Positions 8,981 through 18,206 of a stretch of 64,000 bases of DNA are shown here, one piece after another. The DNA lies in the NCBI RefSeq assembly GCF_012516435.1, contig NZ_CP051216.1, forward strand, positions 1,738,001-1,802,000. Direction: 5' to 3'. The position numbers were made by a program, and so were the translations under genes. Origin of the DNA: Pseudodesulfovibrio sp. zrk46 (GTDB taxonomy: Bacteria; Desulfobacterota; Desulfovibrionia; Desulfovibrionales; Desulfovibrionaceae). The notes under the pieces were generated by a model that made no database searches, was not told where the DNA came from, and saw nothing but the letters and a program-made list of their open reading frames with translations. Every line of letters starts with the position of its first letter. The stretch's first letter is position 1.

Positions 8981-9736
8981 ATGAATTTGATTGAAAGTCG
9001 TATATTCGCAGGAGTGTTCATATACATTGCCCTGCTTTTCCCTGCATCTGCATGGGCGCAGTCGGAATTGCCGCTGCCCATTGTTTTTGAAGATTACCCT
9101 CCCTATGAGTTCGTGGAAGATGGCGAAGTCAAAGGCATGAACATCGAGATCATCCGAGAGGCCTTTTCACGAATGGGCATCAAGCCCTACTTCGAACCCC
9201 GGCCGTGGAAACGCGCCCTTTTTCAGCTTTTGGAAGGGGAGATACTTGCCCTGTCCTCCGGATTTCAGACCAAGGATCGCGAGGAATTTGTCGCGTATCC
9301 CTCCGGAGGAGGTCTGGGGATGGAAATCAATTGCGTCATCATCCCCGCAGACAGTGACCTGAAGATCACTTCGCTGGATGACCTGCGGGGCCTCCGCGTG
9401 GGCGTTGTGCGCAGCTATGTCTACGGCGGTGGATTCGATGAAATCGAAGGTCTGAACAAGATCGAGGCCGGATCCACGCATCAGCTCCTGCGTATGCTGC
9501 TGAAAAGGCGCATGGACGTGGCCATCGGCAACAAGATGGTTTTCCGCTATCTGGCTCTAAAGCGAGAACAGGAGAGCAGCCTGCAATTCCCATTGGAAAT
9601 TGCCCGCGAGCCGTTGCATCTCATGTTCTCCAAGGCCTACGGCCCCAGGGGAATCCAAATGGCCCGCGACTTCGGTGTTGCCTTGGAGCAGATGAAGAAG
9701 GACGGTACCTTCGACGCCATCGTATCGCGATATTGA
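8981..9736 (+). CDS. Periplasmic solute-binding protein, SBP_bac_3 family
   Basis: Starting at ATG 8981, the product has 251 residues with a signal peptide ending near SAWA/Q. The fold is the family-3 solute-binding domain: PIVFEDYPPYEFVEDGEVKG, the NIEIIREAFSRMGI helix, PWKRALFQL, and a second lobe with LDDLRGLRVGVVRSYVYG. Such proteins bind polar amino acids or other small ligands. No permease or ATPase gene is adjacent, so it is an orphan, as is common in this group. A paralogue with the same layout follows 52 bp later. No strong ribosome binding site precedes the start; the choice rests on the signal peptide. The ligand cannot be named. Confidence 0.85.
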   Translation: MNLIESRIFAGVFIYIALLFPASAWAQSELPLPIVFEDYPPYEFVEDGEVKGMNIEIIREAFSRMGIKPYFEPRPWKRALFQLLEGEILALSSGFQTKDREEFVAYPSGGGLGMEINCVIIPADSDLKITSLDDLRGLRVGVVRSYVYGGGFDEIEGLNKIEAGSTHQLLRMLLKRRMDVAIGNKMVFRYLALKREQESSLQFPLEIAREPLHLMFSKAYGPRGIQMARDFGVALEQMKKDGTFDAIVSRY

Positions 9737-9788
9737 GACAACGCTTCTAATAATTGCTTTCTTTGTTTGCAGCGTGGTACGCTGCATT

Positions 9789-10541
9789 ATGTTTTCCCGC
9801 ATTTTGACATCTCGGGGGAACCTCTTATTTGTCCCTCTTCTGGTCGCGCTGCTGGCGGCCCTCTTCCTGTGTGTTCCGCAGCCCCTGCGGGCGGAGGAAC
9901 CCTACGTCATTCTGGCTGATGAGTACCCACCGTGGTATCACTGGCATGAGGGCCAGATCTCAGGGCCATACGCTGACGCTGTCCGTGCGACGTTTGCGCG
10001 TATGGGCATCCCCATCCATATCAAGCACAGCACCTGGAAGCGCGCGTTGTTCGAGTTGGAACGGGGCGGTACCGTGGGAATGTTTGCCGGTATCTGGACC
10101 CGTCGTCGTGCAGAGTTCACCATGTATACGACCGTTCCTCTGGGTGAAGAGGAGAAGTGGGTCGTGACCCTGAAGGATTACCCCACGGAGTTCAAAACGC
10201 TGGGTGATCTGCGGGGACACACTGTGGGCGTTGTGCAGGCATATTCGTACGGGGCTGACTTCGATTCTATGGAAGGGGTGAAGCGCTGCCGTTTCATTAC
10301 CGAAGATCTGCTTATCAAGAAGTTCCTCTCCGGTCGCGAGAAGATCATACTGATCAGTCGTGAGGTGTTGGAGAACCATGTCGCTCAAAGTGGCGGTTTG
10401 GAGCGGATAAAGTTCCATTTCATGATTCAGCAACTCCCTCATTATATGATGTTTTCCCGCAAGCATCCGAACGCCAGCAACTTGGCGCGCGATTTTTCCC
10501 AGGCTCTACGCGAGCTGCGGATGGAAGGTCTAATCAAGTAG
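9789..10541 (+). CDS. Periplasmic solute-binding protein, SBP_bac_3 family (tandem paralogue)
   Basis: The product has 250 residues from ATG 9789; a GTG at 9774 is an alternative that would add five residues. The signal peptide is long and hydrophobic and ends near PLRA/EE. The mature part repeats the pattern of the previous gene: [14 protein letters not shown], a helix with [38 protein letters not shown]. The two are clear tandem duplicates that have diverged. Again there are no ABC transporter partners nearby. Ligand and partner are unknown. Confidence 0.85.
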   Translation: MFSRILTSRGNLLFVPLLVALLAALFLCVPQPLRAEEPYVILADEYPPWYHWHEGQISGPYADAVRATFARMGIPIHIKHSTWKRALFELERGGTVGMFAGIWTRRRAEFTMYTTVPLGEEEKWVVTLKDYPTEFKTLGDLRGHTVGVVQAYSYGADFDSMEGVKRCRFITEDLLIKKFLSGREKIILISREVLENHVAQSGGLERIKFHFMIQQLPHYMMFSRKHPNASNLARDFSQALRELRMEGLIK

Positions 10542-10562
10542 TATTCTCCTGCTGCTTCTCTC

Positions 10563-10590
10563 TTGACGTCTGCATCGAAATTCCTATCTT
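10563..10590 (+). promoter_or_regulatory. Sigma70-type promoter of htpX-degP
   Basis: TTGACG at 10563-10568 and TATCTT at 10585-10590 are separated by 16 bp. The inferred start lies about 25 bp before the htpX ATG, which has TTGGAGGA upstream. The elements match 5 of 6 and 4 of 6 consensus bases. I see no sigma32-type element. Confidence 0.55.
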
Positions 10591-10624
10591 CTATTACCAA
10601 ACTCAATTTGGAGGATTCACTGAC

Positions 10625-11473
10625 ATGACCAGTCAGATTAAGACAGTTTTGCTTTTGGGCCTGCTTACCGGCCTTTTGATGATGCTCGGCGGTGCCATGG
10701 GCGGTCGCGCCGGGCTTGTTCTCGCCTTCGGATTTGCCATGGTAATGAACGTGGGTTCCTACTGGTACTCGGACAAGATCGTCCTGAAGATGTACAAGGC
10801 GCAGGAACTCTCCCCCGGCGATGCCCCGCATATCCACCGCGTAGTGGAAGAGATGGCCCAGGCCGCTGGCATTCCCAAGCCCCGCATTTTTCTTATCCCG
10901 CAGGACTCCCCCAACGCGTTCGCCACGGGTCGTAACCCCGAGAACGCCGTGGTGGCCGTCACCCGCGGTATCGTCAACATCCTGAGCCCGGATGAGCTCA
11001 AGGGCGTATTGGCTCACGAACTGGGGCACATCGCCAACCGTGACATCCTGATCCAGACCGTGGCTGCGGTGCTGGCCGGTGCCATCGTGTTCATTGCCAA
11101 CATGCTGCAGTGGACCGCCATCTTCGGCTTTGGCAATGACGACGAGGAAGGCGGCAACCCCATTGCGGCTCTTGCCATGGCATTCCTCGCGCCCATTGCT
11201 GCCGGTCTCATTCAGATGGCCATTTCCCGCTCCCGCGAGTACCTCGCTGATGATACGGGCGCACGCCTCGCCGGCAACCCGCTTCATCTGGCGGGCGCAC
11301 TCGGCAAGCTCGACTCCGCCAGCAAGCAGGTCCCCATGGAGGGCAGCCCGGCCACAGAGAACATGTTCATCGTGGCACCATTCAGCGGCAAGCGCGCAGC
11401 GTCCCTGTTCGCTACCCACCCGCCCATTGAGGACCGTATCGCTCGACTGCGCGCCATGGCGGAAGGTCGTTAA
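10625..11473 (+). CDS. htpX: Membrane zinc metalloprotease HtpX (M48)
   Basis: The 282-residue product has two N-terminal helices, then the M48 active-site motif HELGH, with the downstream zinc ligand Glu in [10 protein letters not shown], and two further hydrophobic segments around residues 140-200. HtpX degrades misfolded membrane proteins at the inner membrane. The C-terminus carries the expected [13 protein letters not shown] segment. The ATG follows a TTGGAGGATTCACTGAC leader. The stop codon is one base from the ATG of the DegP-type protease, so the two are translationally coupled and form an envelope-stress pair. Confidence 0.96.
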   Translation: MTSQIKTVLLLGLLTGLLMMLGGAMGGRAGLVLAFGFAMVMNVGSYWYSDKIVLKMYKAQELSPGDAPHIHRVVEEMAQAAGIPKPRIFLIPQDSPNAFATGRNPENAVVAVTRGIVNILSPDELKGVLAHELGHIANRDILIQTVAAVLAGAIVFIANMLQWTAIFGFGNDDEEGGNPIAALAMAFLAPIAAGLIQMAISRSREYLADDTGARLAGNPLHLAGALGKLDSASKQVPMEGSPATENMFIVAPFSGKRAASLFATHPPIEDRIARLRAMAEGR

Positions 11474-11474
11474 T

Positions 11475-12800
11475 ATGTATCGTACCGCTCTCGCTCTTCT
11501 CGTCGCACTCTTCGTTTTGTTCCCGGCTCTGCATGCCAAAGCCGACCATCGGCGTACGCCTGTGGTCCAGGCGGTGGAGTCTGTCAGCCCGTCCGTGGTC
11601 AACATCACGGTGGTGAAAGAAGCGCAGGGCGGTGCCCGTTCGCCGTTCGGCGATCCTTTCTTCGATCAGTTCTTCAAGGGCTTCCCCGGTGTCCAGCCGC
11701 GTCAGTCCCAGTCGCTTGGTTCCGGCGTTATTATCGATGGGGCCAAAGCCCTTGTCCTGACCAACGCCCATGTCGTTGCCAAGGGCAACAGCATTACGGT
11801 GCGTCTCAATGACGGCCGTGAGTTCCAGGCCGATCTGGTCGGTTCCGACCCGGACTTCGACCTTGCGGTGCTCAAGTTGCGCAAGGGCCATGACCTGCCG
11901 CAGGTGGCCATGGGCGATTCCGATGACATCTACATCGGTGAGACGGTCATCGCCATCGGCAATCCTTTTGGCTACTCCCACACTGTCACCACCGGCGTGG
12001 TCTCGGCCCTGAACCGCCCCATGAAGACTAACGCGGGCGCCTATGGTTCCTTTATTCAGACCGATGCCGCCATTAACCCCGGCAACTCGGGTGGCCCGCT
12101 CCTGAACATCAACGGCAAGCTCATCGGCATCAACACCGCCATCCACGCCCGTGCCGAGGGGATCGGTTTCGCCATCCCCATCAACAAGGCCAAGTACGTG
12201 ATCAACGAGCTGCTCAACACCGGCCACGTGGCCCCCATCTGGCTCGGCATCTTCGGACAGGATCTTGACCAGCCCACGGCACGCTATTTCAACCTCAAGT
12301 CGCTGGACGGTATGCTTGTGGCCGAGGCCATGAGCGGGACCCCCGCAGCCAATGGCGGCATTCAGCCCGGTGATATCGTCCTCGGCTTCAATGGGCGCAA
12401 GATTTCCGGCAAGGATGACTACATGACCCAGCTCTTCGGCATCACGCAGAAAGAGAAGGTCAAGCTCGTGGTCCAGCGCGAGGGCAAACGACGCACCGTG
12501 ACTCTCTCGCCGCAGGCCATCGATAAAACCACGGCCCTTGATCTCGTGCGCCTTCGCTGGGGATTTGAACTGGTTGACCGCAACTCCGGTGGCGGCGCTG
12601 AAGTCACCACGGTTATTTCCGGCAGCCCCGCCGACAAGCTCGGCCTGCAGCGCGGCGATGTCATTCATCAGATCGGCAACCGCCGTCTGTCGTCCGGCAT
12701 GGATTTGCTCAATGCCTTTCTCCGCAACCGCATGCAGAAGACCGTTCTCATGCGAGTGCAACGTGGACGTGGTTTCTACCACGTTCGCCTGACCCTCTAG
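11475..12800 (+). CDS. degP: Periplasmic serine endoprotease, DegP/HtrA family
   Basis: I place the start at ATG 11475, one base after the htpX stop, giving 441 residues with a signal peptide (cleavage near HAKA/DH). The catalytic triad is visible: His in LTNAHVV, Asp in DPDFDLAVLKL and Ser in GNSGGPLL. Two PDZ domains follow, at about residues 260-345 and 355-440, giving the full Do/DegQ architecture. The enzyme acts as protease and chaperone on misfolded envelope proteins. Coupling with htpX suggests shared control by the promoter at 10563. The symbol could equally be degQ; I cannot separate them by sequence alone. Confidence 0.95.
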   Translation: MYRTALALLVALFVLFPALHAKADHRRTPVVQAVESVSPSVVNITVVKEAQGGARSPFGDPFFDQFFKGFPGVQPRQSQSLGSGVIIDGAKALVLTNAHVVAKGNSITVRLNDGREFQADLVGSDPDFDLAVLKLRKGHDLPQVAMGDSDDIYIGETVIAIGNPFGYSHTVTTGVVSALNRPMKTNAGAYGSFIQTDAAINPGNSGGPLLNINGKLIGINTAIHARAEGIGFAIPINKAKYVINELLNTGHVAPIWLGIFGQDLDQPTARYFNLKSLDGMLVAEAMSGTPAANGGIQPGDIVLGFNGRKISGKDDYMTQLFGITQKEKVKLVVQREGKRRTVTLSPQAIDKTTALDLVRLRWGFELVDRNSGGGAEVTTVISGSPADKLGLQRGDVIHQIGNRRLSSGMDLLNAFLRNRMQKTVLMRVQRGRGFYHVRLTL

Positions 12801-12812
12801 GGGGACTCAATC

Positions 12813-12831
12813 AAAAAAGCTTGCGCTTTTT
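12813..12831 (+). terminator. Weak terminator after degP
   Basis: AAAAAGC-TTGC-GCTTTTT forms a short stem followed by T residues, a little after the degP stop codon. The stem is AT-rich, so termination is probably partial. Confidence 0.45.
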
Positions 12832-12897
12832 AATCACATCGAAGACTACTATACCGTGATTGAAGGAATGGATTAATATTTAGCAGGGAGGTCTCCC

Positions 12898-13533
12898 ATC
12901 GAAGGTCAACGAAGATACTGGACGGAGCAATGCGCGAACAAAGAGTTCACGACTCCGTTCATGATCGATACATTTTCGGATAATGTGGCCAAGGATGCAC
13001 GCATCCTCGACTTCGGCTGTGGTTACGGCCGTACCCTCAACGAGCTCGATCAGGCGGGATTCACCGATCTGACCGGCATAGATTTTTCCGAGTCGCTCAT
13101 TCAGCGTGGTCTCAGGGAACATCCCTCTCTCAATCTCGCCGCCTATCCCGGCGGGCCGCTTCCCTACGAAGACAACACTTATGACGCCGCTCTCATGCTC
13201 GGTGTGTTTACCTGTATGCTGGAAACCAAGGAGCAGGCAGAAGCCCTCCTTGAGTTACAGCGTGTGCTCCGTCCCGGTGGTATTCTCTACGTTAACGACT
13301 TCCTGCTCAACCGCGACAAGCGCAATCTTGACCGTTATCAGGCCGGGCAGGAGAAGTATGCGTTTTACGGGACCTTTGACGTAGAAGACGGCGGAGTGCT
13401 TCGTCATCACGATCGTCATCACATGGAAGCCCTGTTCTCGGCCTTCGAGACCATCGTCTTCGAAGAGGTTGTCTACGATACCATGCACGGGCATCATTCC
13501 AACGGGTTTTACGCTGTGCTTCGGATGCCGTAA
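12898..13533 (+). CDS. Class I SAM-dependent methyltransferase, possible ATC start
   Basis: Motif I is ILDFGCGYGRTL, with the acidic end of the second strand in LTGIDFSESLI; this is a methyltransferase-11/25-type Rossmann fold. The open frame runs from just after a stop at 12874 and has no ATG, GTG or TTG until 12961. A strong Shine-Dalgarno sequence, AGGGAGGT (12885-12892), sits 5 bp before an ATC codon at 12898. From that ATC the protein begins with EGQRRYWTEQCANKEFTTPF, a segment I recognise as the usual N-terminus of this family. Starting at ATG 12961 would delete it and leave no ribosome binding site. I therefore annotate from 12898 (211 residues), with 12961 (190 residues) as the alternative. 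The substrate is unknown. Confidence 0.75.
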   Translation: MEGQRRYWTEQCANKEFTTPFMIDTFSDNVAKDARILDFGCGYGRTLNELDQAGFTDLTGIDFSESLIQRGLREHPSLNLAAYPGGPLPYEDNTYDAALMLGVFTCMLETKEQAEALLELQRVLRPGGILYVNDFLLNRDKRNLDRYQAGQEKYAFYGTFDVEDGGVLRHHDRHHMEALFSAFETIVFEEVVYDTMHGHHSNGFYAVLRMP

Positions 13534-13539
13534 TGCCTC

Positions 13540-13645
13540 CGGCGGGCCCTCGCCGGGCAGGCGTCGCCGACGGCCAGAGAACCACTTGAAAGAGGTTCTC
13601 TGGATTCTCCAGAACTTTTTGTAGCTCGCTTCGCTCGAGGGTGTT
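13540..13645 (+). repeat. Family-B terminator repeat after the methyltransferase gene
   Basis: CCAGAGAACC (13574-13583) pairs with GGTTCTCTGG (13594-13603) and is followed by a TTTTT run at 13616. The flanks CGCCGACGG upstream and GCTCGCTTCGCTCGAGG downstream are shared with the copies at 17838 and 60595. It probably serves as the transcription terminator of the methyltransferase gene. Confidence 0.75.
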
Positions 13646-13668
13646 TGTACTCTTTCATAACAACGTAA

Positions 13669-13749
13669 GGCTTTGGAGGGTGGTGCAGCGCTACGGTGAG
13701 GATTTACTCGTCGCCCGGTAACGCAGCAGATGCGCCGCTATACAAAGCC
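13669..13749 (-). repeat. Hairpin element copy A2, internally deleted (downstream of ppiD)
   Basis: On the minus strand the element begins GGCTTTGTATAGCGGCG and runs through the first arm to CACCGTAGC, then jumps to GCTGCACCACCCTCCAAAGCC. Compared with the 120-bp copies, 39 bp of the apical loop and second arm are missing, with the junction at a repeated AGC. The outer ends can still pair (CTTTGTA with TCCAAAG, partly). It sits behind the ppiD terminator in the same orientation as the other copies. Confidence 0.75.
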
Positions 13750-13753
13750 GGGG

Positions 13754-13815
13754 CAAACACCAACAAAAAAGCCCTTGCCTGCAGATGCAGACAAGGGCTT
13801 TTTTATTGGCGTTTG
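13754..13815 (-). terminator. ppiD terminator nested in a mirrored palindrome
   Basis: The core is AAAAAAGCCCTTG / CAAGGGCTTTTTT, a bidirectional intrinsic terminator. The arms extend outward for about 25 bp in total with three mismatches (CCAAACGCCAAT on the gene side, GCAAACACCAAC on the far side). The palindrome spans most of the stretch between the ppiD stop codon and repeat A2. Confidence 0.8.
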
Positions 13816-13822
13816 GTTACGC

Positions 13823-15715
13823 CTAGTTCAACAGGTCCGGACGGGCAATGTCGATCTGAGCGTTTTCACGAAGTCCTGCCATGTAGGCGGTCAGGATTTC
13901 GTTCTCGTAGTTCTGGGAGGCCTGAGCCATCCATGCTTCCTTCTGCTCTTCCCAGGTCTTTTCATCCGCGGCAATGCGCTGGTTCAGGCGAGCAACGATG
14001 ACGCCGGTAGGCATGGCGAACGGCTGGGCCAACCAGGCCTTGTCCTTGGCACCGAAGACTGCGGTGGCAAGGTTCGGGTTCTGGCCGAGGTTCGGCACGA
14101 AGCCCTGGCGGTTGAAGGGCATGGAGGTCTTGATCTTGTCCTTGTACAGCTTGGCTGCTTCCGGATTGGAAGTGACAGTGGCAAGGATCTCCTCGGCAGC
14201 CTTCTGAGCTGCTGCGGTGGCCTTTTCCTGCTTGATGTTCTGAACGATGAGGTCCTTGACCTGCTCAAGCGGCATGGGGGTGGAGGGGATGTCCTCGACC
14301 TTTTCGATGAGCATGTAGCCACCGTCCACGGCGAGCGGGGTCATGTGAGCTTCACCAGCGGGGATGTCCATGACGACCTTGGCGGCTTCGGGAGTCATGC
14401 CGAATGCCTGGGGCAGGAACTGCTCGGGGATGGGCTGGGAGGTCACGGCGAGGAGGCCGAGTTCGTCAGCAACTTCTTCGAGCTTCATGCCGGAAACCAT
14501 GCGATCCATGGCCTGATCGAGGAGATCGGAAACTTTTTCGGAAGCCTTTTCCTCGGCGATGGTCTGGGTGATTTCTTCCTTCACGTCGTCGAAAGACTTG
14601 GAAGTGGCGTCCTTCTTGTCTTCAACAAGGATGATGTGCCAACCGAACTGGGTCTGGACCGGCTCGGAGACAGTGCCCTTGTCGGTCTTGAAAGCCATCT
14701 CTTCGAATTCGGGAACCATGGCGCCGCGGCCGAACCAGCCGAGGTCACCGCCGTTCACGTTGGACGGGCCTTCGGAGTACTTCTTGGCCAGCTCGGCGAA
14801 GTCTTCACCGGCGCGGGCTTTCTTGAGCACACGGTCGATCTTGGCCTTGGCTTCCTTCTTGACGGAATCAGGGTCGGAATCCTTGGTCATGACCAGAATG
14901 TGGCGGGCCTTGACCTCTTCCTTCTGCTTCATGGAGTCGGAGTGGGCGTCGTAGTATGCCTTCACTTCCTCGTCAGCAACCTTCTGGAAAGAAGCGAGTG
15001 CCTTGGGGGAGAAGGTCAGGTAGCGGACGCGCACCTGATCGGGAACCATGAATTTTTCTTCGTTCTTGGTGTAGAACTCCTGCACTTCGCCGTCGGTGAC
15101 GGACACGGACTTCATGAAGTCGGTGGGGGAGGACAGGATGTAGTCGATGGTGGCCTGCTCGCCTACCCAGTCGTAGATGGCGCGGGCCTGTTCCGGAGTG
15201 ACTTCACCGGTCTTGCGGACCATGTCCTTGACCTTGCCGGCGATGTACTCGTTTTTGAAATTGGCTTCGAACTGAGCGGGGGTCATGCGGATGGAGCGAA
15301 GCGCCATCTGGTAGATGTTGCGGTCGAACTGACCCTGCTGGTTCCAGAAGATGGACTGGCGGGTGATGGCCGCGAACACTTCCTCGTCAGAAGCGGAGAT
15401 ACCAAGACGGGCGGCTTCGGCGAGGAGCAGGCGAGAATTCACCAGGTCACCGAGAACCATCTGCTTGAATTGCGGCGACTGCAGCTGGGCTGCAGTGACC
15501 TGCGGGTTGGCCTGGCGCATGGATTCGGCTGCGCGCTGGAAGGAGTCTTCAAATTCGGCGCGGGTAATGACCTGGTCATTTACCGTAGCCAGCACGGGAT
15601 CGTTGCCGGTATCAAGACCGGACATACCGAAGGCGAAGACAAAAACGATGATGATAATGGCGAAAAGGATCTTTACGATCCAACCCGACGCGTTTTCACG
15701 CATAATCTCAAGCAT
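13823..15715 (-). CDS. ppiD: PpiD/SurA-type peptidyl-prolyl isomerase, membrane-anchored
   Basis: I place the start at ATG 15715, with GGAG 5 bp upstream, giving 630 residues. A single N-terminal helix (about residues 13-33) anchors the protein, which is then periplasmic. A SurA-N/PpiD chaperone domain covers about 35-200. A parvulin PPIC domain lies at about 260-355 and shows ARHILVM, the [16 protein letters not shown] helix, [16 protein letters not shown] and FGWHIILVE. The C-terminal part is chaperone-like and partly duplicated. It assists folding of secreted and outer-membrane proteins. It is monocistronic, downstream of aconitase. Confidence 0.9.
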   Translation of the reverse strand: MLEIMRENASGWIVKILFAIIIIVFVFAFGMSGLDTGNDPVLATVNDQVITRAEFEDSFQRAAESMRQANPQVTAAQLQSPQFKQMVLGDLVNSRLLLAEAARLGISASDEEVFAAITRQSIFWNQQGQFDRNIYQMALRSIRMTPAQFEANFKNEYIAGKVKDMVRKTGEVTPEQARAIYDWVGEQATIDYILSSPTDFMKSVSVTDGEVQEFYTKNEEKFMVPDQVRVRYLTFSPKALASFQKVADEEVKAYYDAHSDSMKQKEEVKARHILVMTKDSDPDSVKKEAKAKIDRVLKKARAGEDFAELAKKYSEGPSNVNGGDLGWFGRGAMVPEFEEMAFKTDKGTVSEPVQTQFGWHIILVEDKKDATSKSFDDVKEEITQTIAEEKASEKVSDLLDQAMDRMVSGMKLEEVADELGLLAVTSQPIPEQFLPQAFGMTPEAAKVVMDIPAGEAHMTPLAVDGGYMLIEKVEDIPSTPMPLEQVKDLIVQNIKQEKATAAAQKAAEEILATVTSNPEAAKLYKDKIKTSMPFNRQGFVPNLGQNPNLATAVFGAKDKAWLAQPFAMPTGVIVARLNQRIAADEKTWEEQKEAWMAQASQNYENEILTAYMAGLRENAQIDIARPDLLN

Positions 15716-15780
15716 TGGCACTCCAAAACACTTTTTCCGGCCGCCCCGCACCATGCGGGGCGGCCAGTTCTATTACTGTA

Positions 15781-17703
15781 TTAGGACTGGTTGTTGCGGA
15801 CTGCATTAAGCAGACCACCTGACTGGATAATCTCCAGTTCCTTTTTGGTCAAATCATTTGTGACCGCAATGGTCTCTCCATTTCCAGTCTTGATCTCGAT
15901 TGTGCCGCCCGGAGTCATGTCTCCGGCCGGAATGGTCAGGTCCACGCCTTCCGCCAGCTTGTCGTAGTCGGACGGATCTACCAGCAGCAGCGGGAGGATT
16001 CCGAAGTTGACCAGATTGGCGCGGTGGATGCGGGCCAGGGACTTGACGATGACAGCCTTGACGCCCAAGTGACGCGGGCCGAGAGCTGCGTGCTCGCGGC
16101 TCGAGCCCTGACCGTAGTTTTCGCCACCAAGAATAACACCAGTGCCGTGCTCCTTCATGCGACCGACGAAATCGGCGTCCACGCGGGAGAAGATGTACTG
16201 GCTGATGGCCGGGATATTGGAACGCAGGGCAGTGATCTCGGCACCGGCGGGCAGGATGTGGTCAGTGGTGATGTTGTCTTCCACCTTGAGCAGCACCTTG
16301 GCCTCAACGGTCTCGGGCAGCACGGCGAAGTCTTCCAGCGCCACGATGTTGGGTCCGCGCAGGATCTCAACGGCGTCCTTGTCTTCCGGCGGGAACACGA
16401 ACAGGTCGCGGATGGACGGAACATCTTCGGGCAGCTCAACGCGCTCAGGAGCAGGGCCCCAGGTGGCGGGATCGGTGAACTCGCCTTCCAGCGCGAGGCG
16501 GGCAGCGGTCTGGGCGGAAGCCAGGTAAACCTGACCGTCCAGAGTGCCGGAGCGGCCTTCGAAGTTACGGTTGAAGGTACGCACGGAAACACCCGTCGTG
16601 GTCGGGGAGCCGCCCATGCCGATGCACGGACCGCAGGAACATTCCAGCAGACGTGCGCCGGAATCCAGCAGCGGTTCGATCAGGCCTTCGCGGGACAGCA
16701 TCTTCATCACCTGCTTGGAGCCGGGAGAGATGAGCAGGTCCAGCTCGGGCGGAGTCTGCTTGCCGTCCAGAATCTGGGCGGTGTTCTTCAGATCAGAATA
16801 GGAAGAGTTGGTGCAGGAACCGATGGCGCACTGGTCGATCTTCTTGCCAGCCAGGTCTTTCACCTTGCAGACGTTATCCGGCATGTGCGGCTGGGCAACC
16901 AGCGGCTCGAGCTCGGACAGGTTGATCTGGACCACTTCGTCGTATTCGGCGTCTGCGTCGGCGATCAGTTCCACCCAGTCGTCGCCACGGCCCATCTTCT
17001 CGAGGAAGTCCTTGGTCTTCTCATCGGACGGGAAGATGGAGGTGGTGGCGCCCAGTTCTGCACCCATGTTGGTGATGGTGGCGCGATCAGGGACGGACAG
17101 GGAAGCCACGCCGGGACCGGCGTACTCAAAGACCTTGCCCACGCCGCCTTTCACGGTCAGCATGCGCAGCAGTTCAAGGATGACGTCCTTGCCTGCGGCC
17201 CAACCGGTCAGTTCGCCGGTCAGTTCGACCTTCACGACCTTGGGCATGGGAATGAAATATGCCTCGCCAGCCATTGCCAGTGCAACGGACAGGCCGCCAG
17301 CGCCCATGGCCATGGAGCCGATACCGCCAGCGGTGGGGGTATGGGAGTCGGAGCCGATCAGGGTTGCGCCGGGCTTGGCGAAATTTTCGAGGTGCAGCTG
17401 GTGGCAAATACCAGTGCCAGCCGGAGAGAATACTGCGCCGGATTTGGCAGCTACAGTACGCAGGTAGCGGTGATCATCAGGGTTGCGGAAACCCATCTGC
17501 AAGGTGTTGTGGTCAACGTAGCTGACCGACAGGTCGGTGCGCACTTCGCCGATGCCGATGGCTTCGTACTGCAACCATGCCATGGTGCCGGTGGCATCCT
17601 GGGTCAGGGTCTGGTCGATGCGCAATCCTACTTCCTGGCCCGGGATCATCTCTCCGGAGATCAGGTGTTTCTCAATGATCTTGTGGGTAATGGACTTTCC
17701 CAT
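15781..17703 (-). CDS. acn: Aconitate hydratase
   Basis: Two ATGs are adjacent. The one at 17703 has AGGAG 5 bp upstream and is preferred over 17706, giving 640 residues. The protein interconverts citrate and isocitrate with a [4Fe-4S] cluster whose cysteines are visible in AIGSCTNSSYSDL and CSCGPCIGMGGSP. GSDSHTPTAGGIG and the swivel-domain loop GQGSSREHAALGPRHLG are also typical. The length of about 640 residues matches the compact bacterial/archaeal aconitase type rather than the 890-residue AcnA/AcnB. It serves the incomplete TCA cycle that makes 2-oxoglutarate. It stands alone, with a repeat-rich gap upstream. Confidence 0.93.
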   Translation of the reverse strand: MGKSITHKIIEKHLISGEMIPGQEVGLRIDQTLTQDATGTMAWLQYEAIGIGEVRTDLSVSYVDHNTLQMGFRNPDDHRYLRTVAAKSGAVFSPAGTGICHQLHLENFAKPGATLIGSDSHTPTAGGIGSMAMGAGGLSVALAMAGEAYFIPMPKVVKVELTGELTGWAAGKDVILELLRMLTVKGGVGKVFEYAGPGVASLSVPDRATITNMGAELGATTSIFPSDEKTKDFLEKMGRGDDWVELIADADAEYDEVVQINLSELEPLVAQPHMPDNVCKVKDLAGKKIDQCAIGSCTNSSYSDLKNTAQILDGKQTPPELDLLISPGSKQVMKMLSREGLIEPLLDSGARLLECSCGPCIGMGGSPTTTGVSVRTFNRNFEGRSGTLDGQVYLASAQTAARLALEGEFTDPATWGPAPERVELPEDVPSIRDLFVFPPEDKDAVEILRGPNIVALEDFAVLPETVEAKVLLKVEDNITTDHILPAGAEITALRSNIPAISQYIFSRVDADFVGRMKEHGTGVILGGENYGQGSSREHAALGPRHLGVKAVIVKSLARIHRANLVNFGILPLLLVDPSDYDKLAEGVDLTIPAGDMTPGGTIEIKTGNGETIAVTNDLTKKELEIIQSGGLLNAVRNNQS

Positions 17704-17837
17704 CATCTCTCCTGCTTTAAACGTTATCGGGTCACTCTCTCGTCAATCTCCGCGCACGGCACCCTAGCAGGAATGCAGGGGGTCCTCTCTCACAAGCCCC
17801 TACGCCGTGGCGGGTTTATATATTAATGTATAGGGAG

Positions 17838-17945
17838 ACATCGCTGCCGCGGGTCTCCTCGCCGGAGTGGCGTCTCCGACGGCCCAAGAACCTTTTGGAA
17901 AAGGTTCTTGGGAATCTCCAAAAATTTTTGTCGCTCGCTTCGCTC
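17838..17945 (+). repeat. Family-B terminator repeat, plus orientation
   Basis: The hairpin CCCAAGAACCTTTT / AAAAGGTTCTTGGG spans 17883-17912 and is followed by ATTTTTG and CGCTCGCTTCGCTCGG. The upstream flank CTGCCGCGGG and CGCCGGAG matches the copy at 60595. No plus-strand gene feeds into it, so it is either an orphan copy or blocks antisense transcription. Confidence 0.7.
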
Positions 17946-18098
17946 GGAGGCGGGCAAACGCATAGATGTCTGCTTTATTCGCGCAGAAACCTTATATTTT
18001 TTATTCCGAATCTCTTCAAGACAAACTTATCTAGTCAGATAAGCTGAAAATACAAGATTCGCATCCCAGATTAATCCCTAACCGCGCGGATGCGCATA
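17946..18098. other. AT-rich spacer between two family-B repeats, no gene seen
   Basis: This stretch is distinctly more AT-rich than its surroundings and has no credible reading frame. It ends in CCGCGCGGATGCGCATA, a motif that also precedes the family-B copies at 53000 and 60874. With the flanking copies it fills the roughly 500-bp gap upstream of aconitase. Confidence 0.6.
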
Positions 18099-18202
18099 CA
18101 AAAAGTTTAGGAAAGGGGATGGGATGGGGGTCTGGGGGAAGGGAAGGGGAAGAACCCTTTACAAAGGGTTTTCTCCTTCCCTTCCCCCAGCCGCCGGAGG
18201 CA
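18099..18202 (-). repeat. Family-B terminator repeat, minus orientation
   Basis: The long stem CTGGGGGAAGGGAAGG... pairs with ...CCTTCCCTTCCCCCAG (18132-18190). An inner AACCCTTT/AAAGGGTT hairpin forms the tip, and a CTAAACTTTTTG run follows on the minus strand. It lies directly after the gene at 18207-18530 and is probably its terminator. The GCCGCCGGAGGC edge is shared with copies at 53000 and 60874. Confidence 0.8.
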
Positions 18203-18206
18203 TTCT

